Notes under the pieces: model-generated
Told to the model about the DNA's origin: nothing
Seen by the model: the letters and a program-made list of their open reading frames with translations, nothing else
Databases searched by the model: none
Made by a program: the position numbers and the translations under genes
Shown here: positions 43,954-52,733 of the stretch, one piece after another
How positions within the stretch are numbered: position 1 is the stretch's first letter
Layout of the letters: each line of letters opens with the position of its first letter
From: Burkholderia cenocepacia
GTDB taxonomy: Bacteria; Pseudomonadota; Gammaproteobacteria; Burkholderiales; Burkholderiaceae
Assembly: GCF_014211915.1 (NCBI RefSeq)
Contig: NZ_CP060039.1
Span: forward strand, 930,001-994,000
DNA: 64,000 bases
Direction: 5' to 3'

Positions 43954-44050
43954 GATGATCTCCATGAACGATGCCGGCCGCCCGGCCCGGCGGGCACGGC
44001 GCGTGCGGCGGATGAAACCGGTGAATGCAGTCTAGTGGGCCCGGTTTGAC

Positions 44051-44092
44051 GCGGAAACGTGCAAAGGCGGATGATTGCTTTGCGTTTTCCGC
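44051..44092. promoter_or_regulatory. probable LysR operator dyad between oxidoreductase and lysR genes
   Basis: GCGGAAACGTGCAAAG (44051-44066) is mirrored by CTTTGCGTTTTCCGC (44078-44092), a dyad with one insertion and few mismatches and an 11-base centre. It sits in the divergent intergenic region, 24 bases before the lysR start, where LysR-type proteins bind to control themselves and their neighbour. Confidence 0.5.
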
Positions 44093-44116
44093 ATAGCCAA
44101 ATTCGCAGGCTCACGA

Positions 44117-45037
44117 ATGGACGACTTCCTTTCCCCGCACCTCGCGCTGTTCGTCGACGTGGTCGACCAGCAGAGCTTCTCGGCGGCCGCGCGCCGGCTC
44201 GGCGTCGCCGCGTCGTCGGTCACGCGGCGCATCGACCGGCTCGAGACGCAGCTCGGCATCCGTCTCCTGCATCGCACCACGCACGCGCTGCGGCCGACCG
44301 AGGCCGGGCAACTGCTGTACGGGCGCGCGACCCGGATGCTGGCCGAGCTGCGCGGATTGCAGGAAGACCTGCACAGCCAGCACGACGAACCGGGCGGGCT
44401 GCTGCGCGTCGACTGTCCGGCGCCCTTCGGCAGGCGGCACCTGATGGCCGCGCTGGCCGCGTTCATGCAGCGCTATCCGGCGCTGCAGGTCGACCTCGTG
44501 CTGACCGACAGCATGGTCGACCTGCAGGGCGCGCGGCTCGGCTCCGACGTCGATCTCGCGGTGCGCATCGGCCCACTCGAGGACACGCGTTTCGTCGCGA
44601 CGGTGCTGGCGCCGCAGCGGCGCGTGCTGTGTGCGAGCGCGGCCTATCTCACACGGTGCGGCGAACCCGCATCGCCCGACGCGCTCGCCAGCCACGACTG
44701 TCTCGCGTGGCATGGCGCGCCGCCGCCCGGCGCGTGGCGCTTCGGCGAGCGCCGTCACGTGCCGGCGCAACCGCGGTTTCGCAGCAATCATTCGGAAGCG
44801 TTGCTCGAGGCGGCCATCGACGGGCTCGGTCTCGCGCACCTGCCGACCTGGCTCGCGGCGGACGCGCTGCGCGACGGACGGTTGCGCGCGCTGCTGCCGC
44901 AGTACGCGGCGGCGCCCGAGCAGGCGACGATTCACGTGCTGCGCCAGCAGGCGCGCGGCAGTGCGCGCACGTCGCGGCTCGTCGCGTTCCTCGCCACGTG
45001 GTTCGCGCAGCCGGCGTGGGACGCCGCGTGGGCGTGA
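44117..45037 (+). CDS. LysR-type transcriptional regulator
   Basis: This 306-aa regulator has an N-terminal winged helix-turn-helix at about 5-65 (LFVDVVDQQSFSAAARRLG, VTRRIDRLETQLGIRLLHRT) and an effector-binding domain at about 90-300. The ATG at 44117 is the family start. It is divergent from the oxidoreductase gene, with a dyad between them, so it most likely regulates that gene and itself. The inducer cannot be told from sequence. The C-terminal domain looks like the CrgA/AaeR-type branch. Confidence 0.92.
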   Translation: MDDFLSPHLALFVDVVDQQSFSAAARRLGVAASSVTRRIDRLETQLGIRLLHRTTHALRPTEAGQLLYGRATRMLAELRGLQEDLHSQHDEPGGLLRVDCPAPFGRRHLMAALAAFMQRYPALQVDLVLTDSMVDLQGARLGSDVDLAVRIGPLEDTRFVATVLAPQRRVLCASAAYLTRCGEPASPDALASHDCLAWHGAPPPGAWRFGERRHVPAQPRFRSNHSEALLEAAIDGLGLAHLPTWLAADALRDGRLRALLPQYAAAPEQATIHVLRQQARGSARTSRLVAFLATWFAQPAWDAAWA

Positions 45038-45062
45038 CGGCGAACGAACGCCGCGCCCCATG

Positions 45063-45088
45063 AAAAAAGGGCCTCGCATGCGAGGCCC
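45063..45088 (-). terminator. intrinsic terminator of the M1 peptidase gene
   Basis: A perfect palindrome GGGCCTCGCATGCGAGGCCC at 45069-45088 is followed on the minus strand by six T. It lies 26 bases after the lysR stop and terminates the leftward peptidase gene. Confidence 0.85.
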
Positions 45089-45159
45089 GTCAACAGGTCG
45101 GAGAAACCGGTACGCCGGCCGGCGCCGCGGGGCGCGCGGTACCGGCCGGACGCGCACCG

Positions 45160-47328
45160 TTACTGCGTCACTACCTTGCGCGGCTTGAAGAGGCCCTGGT
45201 ATTGCCGTGCCGGACGTTCCTTCGTCACCGCTTCGATGCCGCCGAAGGTCGGCGTCTGGCGCAGCTTCATCGCGGCCGGCGAAGCGACCGAACCGATCGA
45301 CGTCGAGCGCGAGGCCGGCGCGAGGTTGTTCGCGACGAGCAGCGCCGCTTCGCTCTTCAGGTTCGCCAGCAGCACCGGATCGGTCGAGTTGTTCACCTGC
45401 GTGAGCAGCCCGCTCCAGGCCGTGTCGCTGTAGTTCACGACGTAGTAGTCGAGACCACTCGGATCGGCGACCACGCCCGTGCAGCCTTCGATCCGCGTCT
45501 GCGCCTGCGTATCCTTCAGCGCGAGCGTCGTGCGTTTCGCGAGACCCTGACCGTACGCGAGCGTGATCGGCACCGTCCACTGCAGGCCCGGATACGCGTT
45601 CTTGTTCGGGAACGGCTGCTGTTTCAGCGTGACGACCGTCTGGTTCTTCGTCAGGTCGCACTGCGTGTCGAGCGAGATCAGCGGCACGCCGGTCTGACGC
45701 ACGTAGCTGTCGCCGATCGGGCCGACCGCCTGGCCGCTTTCCTTCGACAGCGCATCCCACAGACGCTTCGGCGTCCCGTTGCCGAACGAGTAGTCGACCA
45801 GGTACTGCTGCAGGCCCTTACGCAGCGTCTGCTCGCCGAGATAGTTCTCGAGCGTCTTCAGCACGTGGCCGCCCTTGTCGTACGTGAACGCGCTGGCGCT
45901 CAGCACGAAGTCGTTCGACGCCCAGTCGTTGAAGTTCGGCGCGACCGGGAACGCGTTCGGGCCGATGTCGCGATTGATCACGCGATACTTGTTCTTCACC
46001 TGGTCGAGCCAGCTGAACTCGTTGGGGAAGAACTGGATCGTCGTCTTCGTCTCGAAGAACGTCGCGAACGATTCGTTGAGCCACACGTTGTCCCACCAGT
46101 CGGTCGTCACGAGATCGCCGAACCACTGGTGCGCCACTTCGTGCGTCAGCACTTCGTTGCCGTAGTGCGACATCGGCTGGCCCGGCTGCGGCAGGATGTC
46201 GTCGGCGAACTCGAGGATCGAGCCCCAGTTCTCCATCCCGCCGAAGTTCAGGTCCTTCTGCTCCTTGAACGCATCGTTCGCGGCCACCGTGTCGAACTTC
46301 GTGAGCGGCAGCGGGATGCCCGTGTAGCGGTAATAGTAGTCGAGCGCCTGCTTGGTGCGGTCCATCGCCGGCTTCGCCCACTCGCTCATGCCCGGCGGCG
46401 TGAACACGCGCAGGTGCAGGCCGCCCTTGCCGCCCGGCAGCGGGCTCGTGAAGTCGTCCTCGTAGGTGTCGAACAGGCCGCCGCCGAAGAACAGCAGGTA
46501 CGACGGCATCGGCGGGGTCTTCTCGAACTGCACGAGCTTGTAGCCGCCGCCGACGTTGGTCGACGGCTTCTCGGCCGCGTTCGACACGACGCGCCAGCTT
46601 TGCGGCACTTCGGCCGTCACTTCATAGGTCGGGCGGAACGCCGGCTCGTCCCAGCCGGGGAACCACTGGCGCGACAGGTTGGTTTCGCCCTGCGTCAGGA
46701 TCGCGCCGCTCGTCTTGCCGTCGGTGCCCTTCAGGTCGACGCGGAACACGCCTTCCGCGGCCGAGCAGCCCGGATACGGATCGTCGCCGCAGCTGCCGCC
46801 CGTCTGCGTGGCCGGATCGTCGTACGACTTGAAGTTGATGATGCCCGACCACTCCATGTGCAGCGAATAGTTGCCCGGCGCGATCGTGCCGGCGACGGGG
46901 CGCAGCTGATAGAAGTCGCCCTTGTCCTGCGGCGTCGCGATCAGCTGGATGTTGCCCGGCTGCAGCGTGATGCGGCCGTTGGTGAACTTGATCCGGTGGC
47001 CGGCGATCACGATGTTGTTGACCGGCTTCAGCACCTTGATTTCGACGTCGGCGCGGCCGTCGAACGCGTTCAGCGCGTCGTTCGGGCGGAACCACAGCCG
47101 GTAGTTCACGGGCACCACGGTGTCCGGCAATTCGACAGGCGAGACGCTCTTGTCGACGTTCGATGCGCTCGGCGGCGCGGTGACGGCGGGCGACGAGCTG
47201 GTATGCGGCGCGCCGGCGGAGCTGAGCGCGGAAGCGGAGCCCGCACCGCCGTCGTCGCCGCCGCACCCGGCGAGCGCGAGTGCGGCGACGAGCGGCAGAT
47301 AACGCATCTTGCGAATATGAATCGACAT
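45160..47328 (-). CDS. M1-family aminopeptidase, secreted lipoprotein
   Basis: This is a zinc aminopeptidase of family M1. The 722-aa protein has a lipoprotein signal (MRYLPLVAALALAGCGGDD, lipobox LAGC) and a Ser/Ala/Pro linker to about residue 60. The catalytic domain has the exopeptidase motif GGMENWG and the zinc site HEVAH at 396-400 with the third ligand E419 (LNESFATFFE), the HEXXH-X18-E spacing of the family. A C-terminal helical domain is short. Either the first ATG or the one seven codons on (MRYLPL) can start it. It probably acts outside the cytoplasm, in peptide uptake or host-protein degradation. Single-gene unit with its own terminator. Confidence 0.92.
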   Translation of the reverse strand: MSIHIRKMRYLPLVAALALAGCGGDDGGAGSASALSSAGAPHTSSSPAVTAPPSASNVDKSVSPVELPDTVVPVNYRLWFRPNDALNAFDGRADVEIKVLKPVNNIVIAGHRIKFTNGRITLQPGNIQLIATPQDKGDFYQLRPVAGTIAPGNYSLHMEWSGIINFKSYDDPATQTGGSCGDDPYPGCSAAEGVFRVDLKGTDGKTSGAILTQGETNLSRQWFPGWDEPAFRPTYEVTAEVPQSWRVVSNAAEKPSTNVGGGYKLVQFEKTPPMPSYLLFFGGGLFDTYEDDFTSPLPGGKGGLHLRVFTPPGMSEWAKPAMDRTKQALDYYYRYTGIPLPLTKFDTVAANDAFKEQKDLNFGGMENWGSILEFADDILPQPGQPMSHYGNEVLTHEVAHQWFGDLVTTDWWDNVWLNESFATFFETKTTIQFFPNEFSWLDQVKNKYRVINRDIGPNAFPVAPNFNDWASNDFVLSASAFTYDKGGHVLKTLENYLGEQTLRKGLQQYLVDYSFGNGTPKRLWDALSKESGQAVGPIGDSYVRQTGVPLISLDTQCDLTKNQTVVTLKQQPFPNKNAYPGLQWTVPITLAYGQGLAKRTTLALKDTQAQTRIEGCTGVVADPSGLDYYVVNYSDTAWSGLLTQVNNSTDPVLLANLKSEAALLVANNLAPASRSTSIGSVASPAAMKLRQTPTFGGIEAVTKERPARQYQGLFKPRKVVTQ

Positions 47329-47970
47329 GACTGAAACCTCGATTGTTGAAAGAATCGTTCAGTGCTGCGAAAGCGCCGGCAAAAGCAATCCCCTCGCCGT
47401 TTAATCAACAGCGAAAAAATGCCAATGACGGATTATTCGAAAAGACGGCGGCCGACTACGTAAAGGTAATCATGGTTTACTGCCCCCTCTGAATTTCCGG
47501 ATGTCGGTTAACTGGCCGGTTCAAAATGGCCGGGCGCGTGTTGTACTGAATTGATTTCGCGCGCACGACACGGGGCCGCACGCCCGACGCGGGCGCGCAA
47601 TCCCTTTGAACCGACGACCTACGGGGCTGGCCGGGCCAGTCCGCAGGACGGAAGGACAGCGTGTCGCCGTCCCGTAAATTCGCCGTCATGCGGCTTCAAG
47701 GTTTGTCGGCTTGCTCCAAGGATGCGTAAATATACTTGATGGTTTTGGGTAAAGGAAACGAAAAATTTAGAAAGAGCATCTATTGAATTCCGGGCGCTTC
47801 ATTGAATGCTGAAAGTCATTAATGCGCTTTCCGTTTGGCCGGTAATTTCGTAGTTTTAATCTATTAACGATCTTGCGGTGCTGCAAAAACTACGAAACCC
47901 GGTGGCGGTTGGCATGGTCGGTACAATGCATCGACGACCCGTTCACCGATTGCCGCGAGGAGACTGTCCC
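47329..47970. other. 640-base intergenic region, AT-rich in its right half
   Basis: No supported gene is seen. It must hold the leftward promoter of the M1 peptidase gene and the rightward promoter of the lipoprotein. From about 47720 to 47870 the sequence is clearly AT-richer than the flanks. No hairpin or repeat of note was found. Confidence 0.3.
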
Positions 47971-48465
47971 ATGCCACGAGCCCTGTTCCATATCGCGCCG
48001 CTGCGCGCCGTGTTGCTGCTGTTCGCGGCCGTGTTCCTGCTCGGCGGTTGTGCAGGGTTCACGCGCGAGCCGGTGCGCGTGTCGGTCGCCGGGCTCGACC
48101 CGCTCGTCGGGCAGGGCCTCGAGATGCGCTTCAGCCTGAAGTTGCGCGTGCAGAATCCGAACGATGCGCCGATCGACTACGACGGCATCTCGGTCGCGCT
48201 CGACCTGAACGGCACGCCGTTCGCGAGCGGCGTCAGCGATCGGGCGGGCACCGTGCCGCGGTTTGGCGAAGCCGTGCTCGACGTGCCGGTTTCGGTGTCG
48301 GCCTTCGCGGCCGCGCGGCAGGCGTGGAACCTGCCCGGCGCGGCCGCGAACGGCGAACTGCCGTACGCGCTGCGCGGCCGGCTCGCCGGCAGCGTGCTGG
48401 GCACCGTGCACTTCAACGATGCGGGCACACTGCGCCTGCCGACCATGCCGGGGTGGGGCGGGTAG
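47971..48465 (+). CDS. LEA type 2 / WHy-domain lipoprotein
   Basis: This 164-aa lipoprotein (signal MPRALFHIAPLRAVLLLFAA, lipobox GGC) is followed by a single LEA14/WHy beta-sandwich domain (LRVQNPNDAPIDYDGISVAL, GEAVLDVPVSVSAF). The domain is linked to desiccation or stress tolerance, but its molecular role in bacteria is unclear. The ATG at 47971 is preferred over upstream starts because GAGGAG precedes it and the signal peptide begins there. Confidence 0.85.
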   Translation: MPRALFHIAPLRAVLLLFAAVFLLGGCAGFTREPVRVSVAGLDPLVGQGLEMRFSLKLRVQNPNDAPIDYDGISVALDLNGTPFASGVSDRAGTVPRFGEAVLDVPVSVSAFAAARQAWNLPGAAANGELPYALRGRLAGSVLGTVHFNDAGTLRLPTMPGWGG

Positions 48466-48622
48466 GTCGTTCGGTCTGAATTCAACGTCGGTCAAATGTG
48501 TCTGAAAATTCACTATTTGACAGTCTTTAATGCTTATCTCTGTGGAATCTCGATTTTGGTCCGCGCGCGCCCTTATACACTTGTCGATGTCCGAGGGTGG
48601 GACGTTCTTTTAGGGGAAATCC

Positions 48623-48955
48623 ATGGCGGCAAAATTCGAGCTCAAGAAGGCCGTGAACGGCCAGTACTACTTCCACCTGAAGTCGGCGAACGGCGAGATC
48701 ATTCTCGCGAGCGAGCGGTACGAGGAGAAAAGCGGCGCGAGGAACGGGATCGCGTCCGTGCGGGAAAACGCGCCGCTGGACGAGCGCTACGAGCGCAAGC
48801 TCGCGCACAACGGTGAACCGATGTTCAATCTGAAGGCAGCCAACCACCAGATCATCGGCACGAGCGAGACGTACAAAACCGTGCAAGGCCGCGAGAACGG
48901 CATCGCGGCCGTCAAGCGCGATGCGCCCATCGCGGAAACCGTCGATCTCGGCTGA
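48623..48955 (+). CDS. YegP family protein (tandem DUF1508)
   Basis: This 110-aa protein is made of two similar halves of about 50 residues: FELKKAVNGQYYFHLKSANG followed by EIILASERYEEKSGARNGI, and RKLAHNGEPMFNLKAANHQ followed by IIGTSETYKTVQGRENGI. This is the duplicated DUF1508 fold of E. coli YegP. It is small and cytosolic, of unknown function. A purine-rich site (TTTTAGGGGAA) precedes the ATG. Confidence 0.93.
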   Translation: MAAKFELKKAVNGQYYFHLKSANGEIILASERYEEKSGARNGIASVRENAPLDERYERKLAHNGEPMFNLKAANHQIIGTSETYKTVQGRENGIAAVKRDAPIAETVDLG

Positions 48956-49091
48956 TCGACGATTGCGCCGCGGCGAACGCTCTCGGGCGGCCGTCGCGGC
49001 GCCCGTTTTGCCGGGTCGGGCAAAGCGCGGTATGGTGTGGTCCGCGCGGCGAATTCTCGCCGCCGCTGAAGTCAACCGTAACCGAGTTCGC

Positions 49092-50225
49092 GTGACCGAT
49101 TCCCCCGTTTTCCACTGGACCGACGCCGACGGCGTCGATCATGCCGTGCGCTGGCGCTCCGAAGCCGGCGTGCAACCGCCGAAGCGCGCGGTGCCCGCCG
49201 ACGACCGCCTCACCGCCGACGCGGCCTACCGCCTCGCGTGCGAGGGCACCGCGCTCGTCTGGCAGGGCGACTTCCAGAATGCGCGCCAGCTCGTGCAGGC
49301 GATGGCGCGCCGTGTCGAACGCAAGCCGAAGAAGGCGAAAGCCGCGGCCGGCGTCGAAGCATTCAACCTGCATCGTCTCGCGCAATCGCAGCGCGCCCGC
49401 ACGCTCGGCATGCTGCTGATCCCGCTCGACGCCGATTACACGATCCCGCTGCGCCGCGCGCCTGATGTGCGTGCGGCCTGCGAGGAGGCGTACGGCCCCG
49501 GCGGCGCGCCGTCGGTCGTGTCGCTGCGCGAACTGCTCGGTCTCGTCGGCGCGCATGAGTGGCGCAAGAAGGGCGTGCCGATCCCTGCGCTCGGCGGCGC
49601 GCCGATCCATCCGCACTACGGCGTGTTCTCGCCGGTGCGCGGCGAATACGTGGAGCTCGTCGCGCGTGCGCCGCTGCCGGCGACGTCGCTCGCGTTCGAT
49701 ATCGGCACGGGCACCGGCGTGCTCGCGGCGGTGCTCGCGTCGCGCGGCGTCGAGCGCATCGTCGCGACCGACCAGGACCCGCGTGCGCTCGCCTGTGCGC
49801 GCGAGAACGTCGCGCGGCTCGGTCATGCCGGCCAGGTCGAGATCGTCGAGGCCGATCTGTTTCCGGCCGGCCGGGCGCCGCTCGTGGTCTGCAATCCGCC
49901 GTGGGTGCCGGCCCGGCCGAGCGCGCCGATCGAATACGCGGTCTACGATCCCGACAGCCGCATGCTGCGCGGTTTCCTCGCCGGGCTGGTCGCGCACCTG
50001 GAGCCGGGCGGTGAAGGCTGGCTGATCCTGTCCGATTTCGCCGAGCATCTCGGCCTGCGGTCGCGCGAAACCCTGCTGCAATGGATCGACGAAGCCGGCC
50101 TCGTCGTGCTCGGCCGCGACGACATCCGACCGGCGCACCCGAAGTCGACGGACGCCGACGATCCGCTGCATGCGGCGCGTCGCGCCGAGGTCACGTCGCT
50201 GTGGCGGCTCGGCGCCCGGGCCTGA
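49092..50225 (+). CDS. class I SAM-dependent methyltransferase with NPPW motif
   Basis: This 377-aa protein carries a SAM-binding fold at about 195-330 (LAFDIGTGTGVLAAVLASRG) and VVCNPPWVP. The NPP[YFW] motif marks enzymes that methylate amide or ring nitrogens, such as HemK/PrmC- and RlmG/RsmC-type enzymes. The N-terminal 190 residues form a separate substrate domain. The GTG at 49092 is taken as start because the conserved-looking protein begins TDSPVFHWTDADGVDHAV; upstream in-frame codons run into the preceding gene's 3' region. The substrate is unknown. Confidence 0.78.
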   Translation: MTDSPVFHWTDADGVDHAVRWRSEAGVQPPKRAVPADDRLTADAAYRLACEGTALVWQGDFQNARQLVQAMARRVERKPKKAKAAAGVEAFNLHRLAQSQRARTLGMLLIPLDADYTIPLRRAPDVRAACEEAYGPGGAPSVVSLRELLGLVGAHEWRKKGVPIPALGGAPIHPHYGVFSPVRGEYVELVARAPLPATSLAFDIGTGTGVLAAVLASRGVERIVATDQDPRALACARENVARLGHAGQVEIVEADLFPAGRAPLVVCNPPWVPARPSAPIEYAVYDPDSRMLRGFLAGLVAHLEPGGEGWLILSDFAEHLGLRSRETLLQWIDEAGLVVLGRDDIRPAHPKSTDADDPLHAARRAEVTSLWRLGARA

Positions 50226-50314
50226 CCGCGTATTTTCGGTAAACTGTCGCCATTCCTCACGAATTTCCGCCGCCGGGCCGTGGTCGACCGACCGTGGCCC
50301 GGCGGCGCTTCACG

Positions 50315-51205
50315 ATGTCGAACAAGACCCACGAAATCCGCCCGGAGCAGTCCGTCGAGCTGCTGAAGGAACTGCACATCCTCACCCGCGACGGCAAGCT
50401 GAACCAGGACAGCCGCCGCAAGCTGAAGCAGGTCTATCACCTGTTCCAGTTCATCGAGCCGCTGCTCGCCGGCGTGCAGGCCGACAAAGGCCACGTGACG
50501 CTCGTCGATCACGGCGCCGGCAAGTCGTATCTCGGCTTCATCCTGTACGACCTGTTCTTCAAGCAGCAGCCGGGGCACGGCACGCCGGCGTTCGCGTCGC
50601 ACGTGTACGGCATCGAGACGCGCGAGGAACTCGTCATGCGCTCGACCGAGCTCGCCGCGCGGCTCGGGTTCGGCGGCATGTCGTTCCTGAACCTGTCGGT
50701 CGCCGATTCGATCACGTCGCCGCAACTGCCCGACACGGTCGACGTCGTCACCGCGCTGCACGCGTGCGACACGGCGACCGACGACGCGATCCGCTTCGCG
50801 CTCGCGAAGCGCGCGCAGCACATCGTGCTGGTGCCGTGCTGCCAGGCGGAGGTCGCGGGCGTGCTGCGCAAGAACAAGGGCAAGTCGCTCGCGAATGCGC
50901 TGACCGAGGTGTGGCGGCACCCGCTGCATACGCGCGAATTCGGCAGCCAGATCACCAACGTGCTGCGCTGCCTGCAGCTCGAGGCGCACGGCTACCAGGT
51001 CAGCGTGACCGAGCTGGTCGGCTGGGAGCATTCGATGAAGAACGAGCTGATCATCGCGCAGTACAAGAACCTGCCGCGCCGCAAGCCCGGCGAGCGGCTG
51101 AACGAGATCCTCGGGATGTTCGGGCTCGCCGAGCTGAACGAGCGCTTCTTCGTCGCGCAAGCCGCTGCGGCGGGCGACGCCGCCGTCGAGCCGGCCGAAG
51201 GCTGA
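50315..51205 (+). CDS. SAM-dependent methyltransferase-like protein
   Basis: This 296-aa protein has a methyltransferase fold at about 55-200 (HVTLVDHGAGKSYLGFILYD, VYGIETREELVMR, VDVVTALHACDTATDDAI). The ALHACDTATD segment with VPCCQAE downstream is typical of the methyltransferase group found in GSTCD-like proteins and related bacterial proteins of unknown substrate. The ATG at 50315 fits the family start (SNKTHEIRPEQ). It lies 89 bases after the previous methyltransferase gene, on the same strand. Confidence 0.8.
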   Translation: MSNKTHEIRPEQSVELLKELHILTRDGKLNQDSRRKLKQVYHLFQFIEPLLAGVQADKGHVTLVDHGAGKSYLGFILYDLFFKQQPGHGTPAFASHVYGIETREELVMRSTELAARLGFGGMSFLNLSVADSITSPQLPDTVDVVTALHACDTATDDAIRFALAKRAQHIVLVPCCQAEVAGVLRKNKGKSLANALTEVWRHPLHTREFGSQITNVLRCLQLEAHGYQVSVTELVGWEHSMKNELIIAQYKNLPRRKPGERLNEILGMFGLAELNERFFVAQAAAAGDAAVEPAEG

Positions 51206-51244
51206 CGGCGCGGCGGCGCAGGCATGGCGCCCGCGCGGCACACG

Positions 51245-51817
51245 TCACACGTCGTCGCCCGGCCGGCGCATCCATTCGCGCCAGCCTTCGTGGCCGAGGC
51301 GGCGCAGCGTTTCCTGATTCTTTTCGTAGATCGCGGACGCGTCCGGAAACGCGTCGACCGCGCGCGCGATGCTGTCCTCGCGAAGCAGGTGCAGGATCGG
51401 ATACGGCGCGCGGTTCGTGTAGTTCTCGATGTCGTCGGGTTCGGTGCCGTCGAACTGGTATTGCGGATGGAAGCTCGCGATCTGCAGCACGCCGTCGAGC
51501 CGCAATTGCTGAACGAGCCGCTCGGCGAAGAACAGCGCATCGTTGTAGTCGACGAAATCGGCGAACGCATGCGGGTAGATCACGAGCGTCGTATCGATCT
51601 GCTGCGGGTCAGCCGCGTCGAGCAAGCGCAGCTCGGTTTCGAGTTCGGCGAGCGCGTCCTCCAGGGTCGTCGCTTCGCTGATCGCGTAGCGCACCTGTTC
51701 CTTCACGTAGACGCTTTTCGCGAACGGGCACAGATTGAGCCCGATCACCGCGCGCGCGAGCCAGTGCCGCGTGGCGGCGAGGATGTCGTCGTGCGAGTCG
51801 GGGCGGGTGTCGGTCAT
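51245..51817 (-). CDS. DUF1415 family protein
   Basis: This is a 190-aa soluble protein. The start WLARAVIGLNLCPFAKSV and the later LVIYPHAFADFVDYNDALFF and SFHPQYQFDGT, NYTNRAPYP are the conserved blocks of DUF1415. The CPF and HPQY motifs suggest an enzyme, but no activity is established that I know of. It converges with the methyltransferase gene to its left and lies on the same strand as the TetR gene to its right. Confidence 0.92.
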   Translation of the reverse strand: MTDTRPDSHDDILAATRHWLARAVIGLNLCPFAKSVYVKEQVRYAISEATTLEDALAELETELRLLDAADPQQIDTTLVIYPHAFADFVDYNDALFFAERLVQQLRLDGVLQIASFHPQYQFDGTEPDDIENYTNRAPYPILHLLREDSIARAVDAFPDASAIYEKNQETLRRLGHEGWREWMRRPGDDV

Positions 51818-51893
51818 CGTGATACCAGTCGGGCGGAAGGGCTATGAGGGCCGCATTGTAGCGGGCGCGCCGCGGACGAACCCGCGCGGCCCG

Positions 51894-52514
51894 TCACGCG
51901 CAGGCGGCTTCGATCAACTGCGTGACGAGCGCGGGCGCGCTGCCGATCGGCGTTTCGCCGTGCCGGTAGGTCTGGCTCGCCGCGTAGATGCCTTCGACCA
52001 CCAGCGCGAGCGCATCGGCGAGCGCCTTCGGCTGCCGTGCGCCGGCGCCTTCGCACAGCGCGACGAGGCGCTTCATCAACTGCTCCTTGTTCTGCGCGAC
52101 GCGTTCGCGCGCCGGGTGCGACGCATCCGGGAATTCGGCGGCGACGTTGACGAACGGGCAGCCGCGATAGTCCTTTTGCGTCGCGCGCTCGGCGAGATCG
52201 ACGAAGTACTGGATCAACTGCGCCTTCGGCTGCCCCGGATGCTTCGCGGCGCTCGTGTCGAGCCGCTCGAAGAAGCACGCGTCCATGCGTTCCAGATACG
52301 CGAGGATCAGCTCGTCCTTCGACGAGAACTGCCGGTACAGGCTCATCTTGTTCACGCCCGCGCGTTCCACTACCGCCTCGACGCCGACCGTGCGCACGCC
52401 TTCCTTGTAAAACAGCTCCTCGGCGGCACGCAGCAGGTGCTCCTGCGCGGTGGCGCCGTCGATCGGCCGGCGCGTGCGCCGCGCCGGCGGTTTGGCGGCC
52501 TCGATGCCCGACAT
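51894..52514 (-). CDS. TetR family transcriptional regulator
   Basis: This 206-aa repressor has an N-terminal helix-turn-helix at about 20-70 (AQEHLLRAAEELFYKEGVRT, VVERAGVNKMSLYRQFSSKD) and an all-alpha ligand domain behind it. It is divergent from an MFS transporter gene. Two copies of a near-palindromic operator lie between them, one of them inside the transporter promoter. It therefore very likely represses the transporter and itself until a ligand binds. Confidence 0.93.
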   Translation of the reverse strand: MSGIEAAKPPARRTRRPIDGATAQEHLLRAAEELFYKEGVRTVGVEAVVERAGVNKMSLYRQFSSKDELILAYLERMDACFFERLDTSAAKHPGQPKAQLIQYFVDLAERATQKDYRGCPFVNVAAEFPDASHPARERVAQNKEQLMKRLVALCEGAGARQPKALADALALVVEGIYAASQTYRHGETPIGSAPALVTQLIEAACA

Positions 52515-52542
52515 GATGACCCTCGACTACGTAATGGATTGC

Positions 52543-52571
52543 TTGACATGTTACCGACTGGTAACTACGAT
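52543..52571 (+). promoter_or_regulatory. promoter of the MFS gene with operator filling the spacer
   Basis: TTGACA (52543-52548) and TACGAT (52566-52571) are separated by 17 bases. The spacer is almost entirely the perfect dyad GTTACCGACTGGTAAC (52550-52565). A repressor bound here would directly block RNA polymerase. Confidence 0.75.
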
Positions 52572-52583
52572 CGCAACACACTT

Positions 52584-52599
52584 GTGACTGGTCGGTAAC
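52584..52599. promoter_or_regulatory. second TetR operator copy
   Basis: GTGACTGGTCGGTAAC, read on the minus strand, matches the first operator at 13 of 16 positions. The centres of the two sites are 34 bases apart, about three helical turns. Confidence 0.6.
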
Positions 52600-52733
52600 A
52601 ATCGCGGCCGGATCAACAGACGAATGCCAAGCGTCGGCCCGGGTCAGCCGATGTTGAAATGCGCGGCGGAGGTGGCCTGGTCGGGGCGGGGCAGGTGCAA
52701 TGGCACCGCAACCGCCAACTGGAGAACGCGAAG

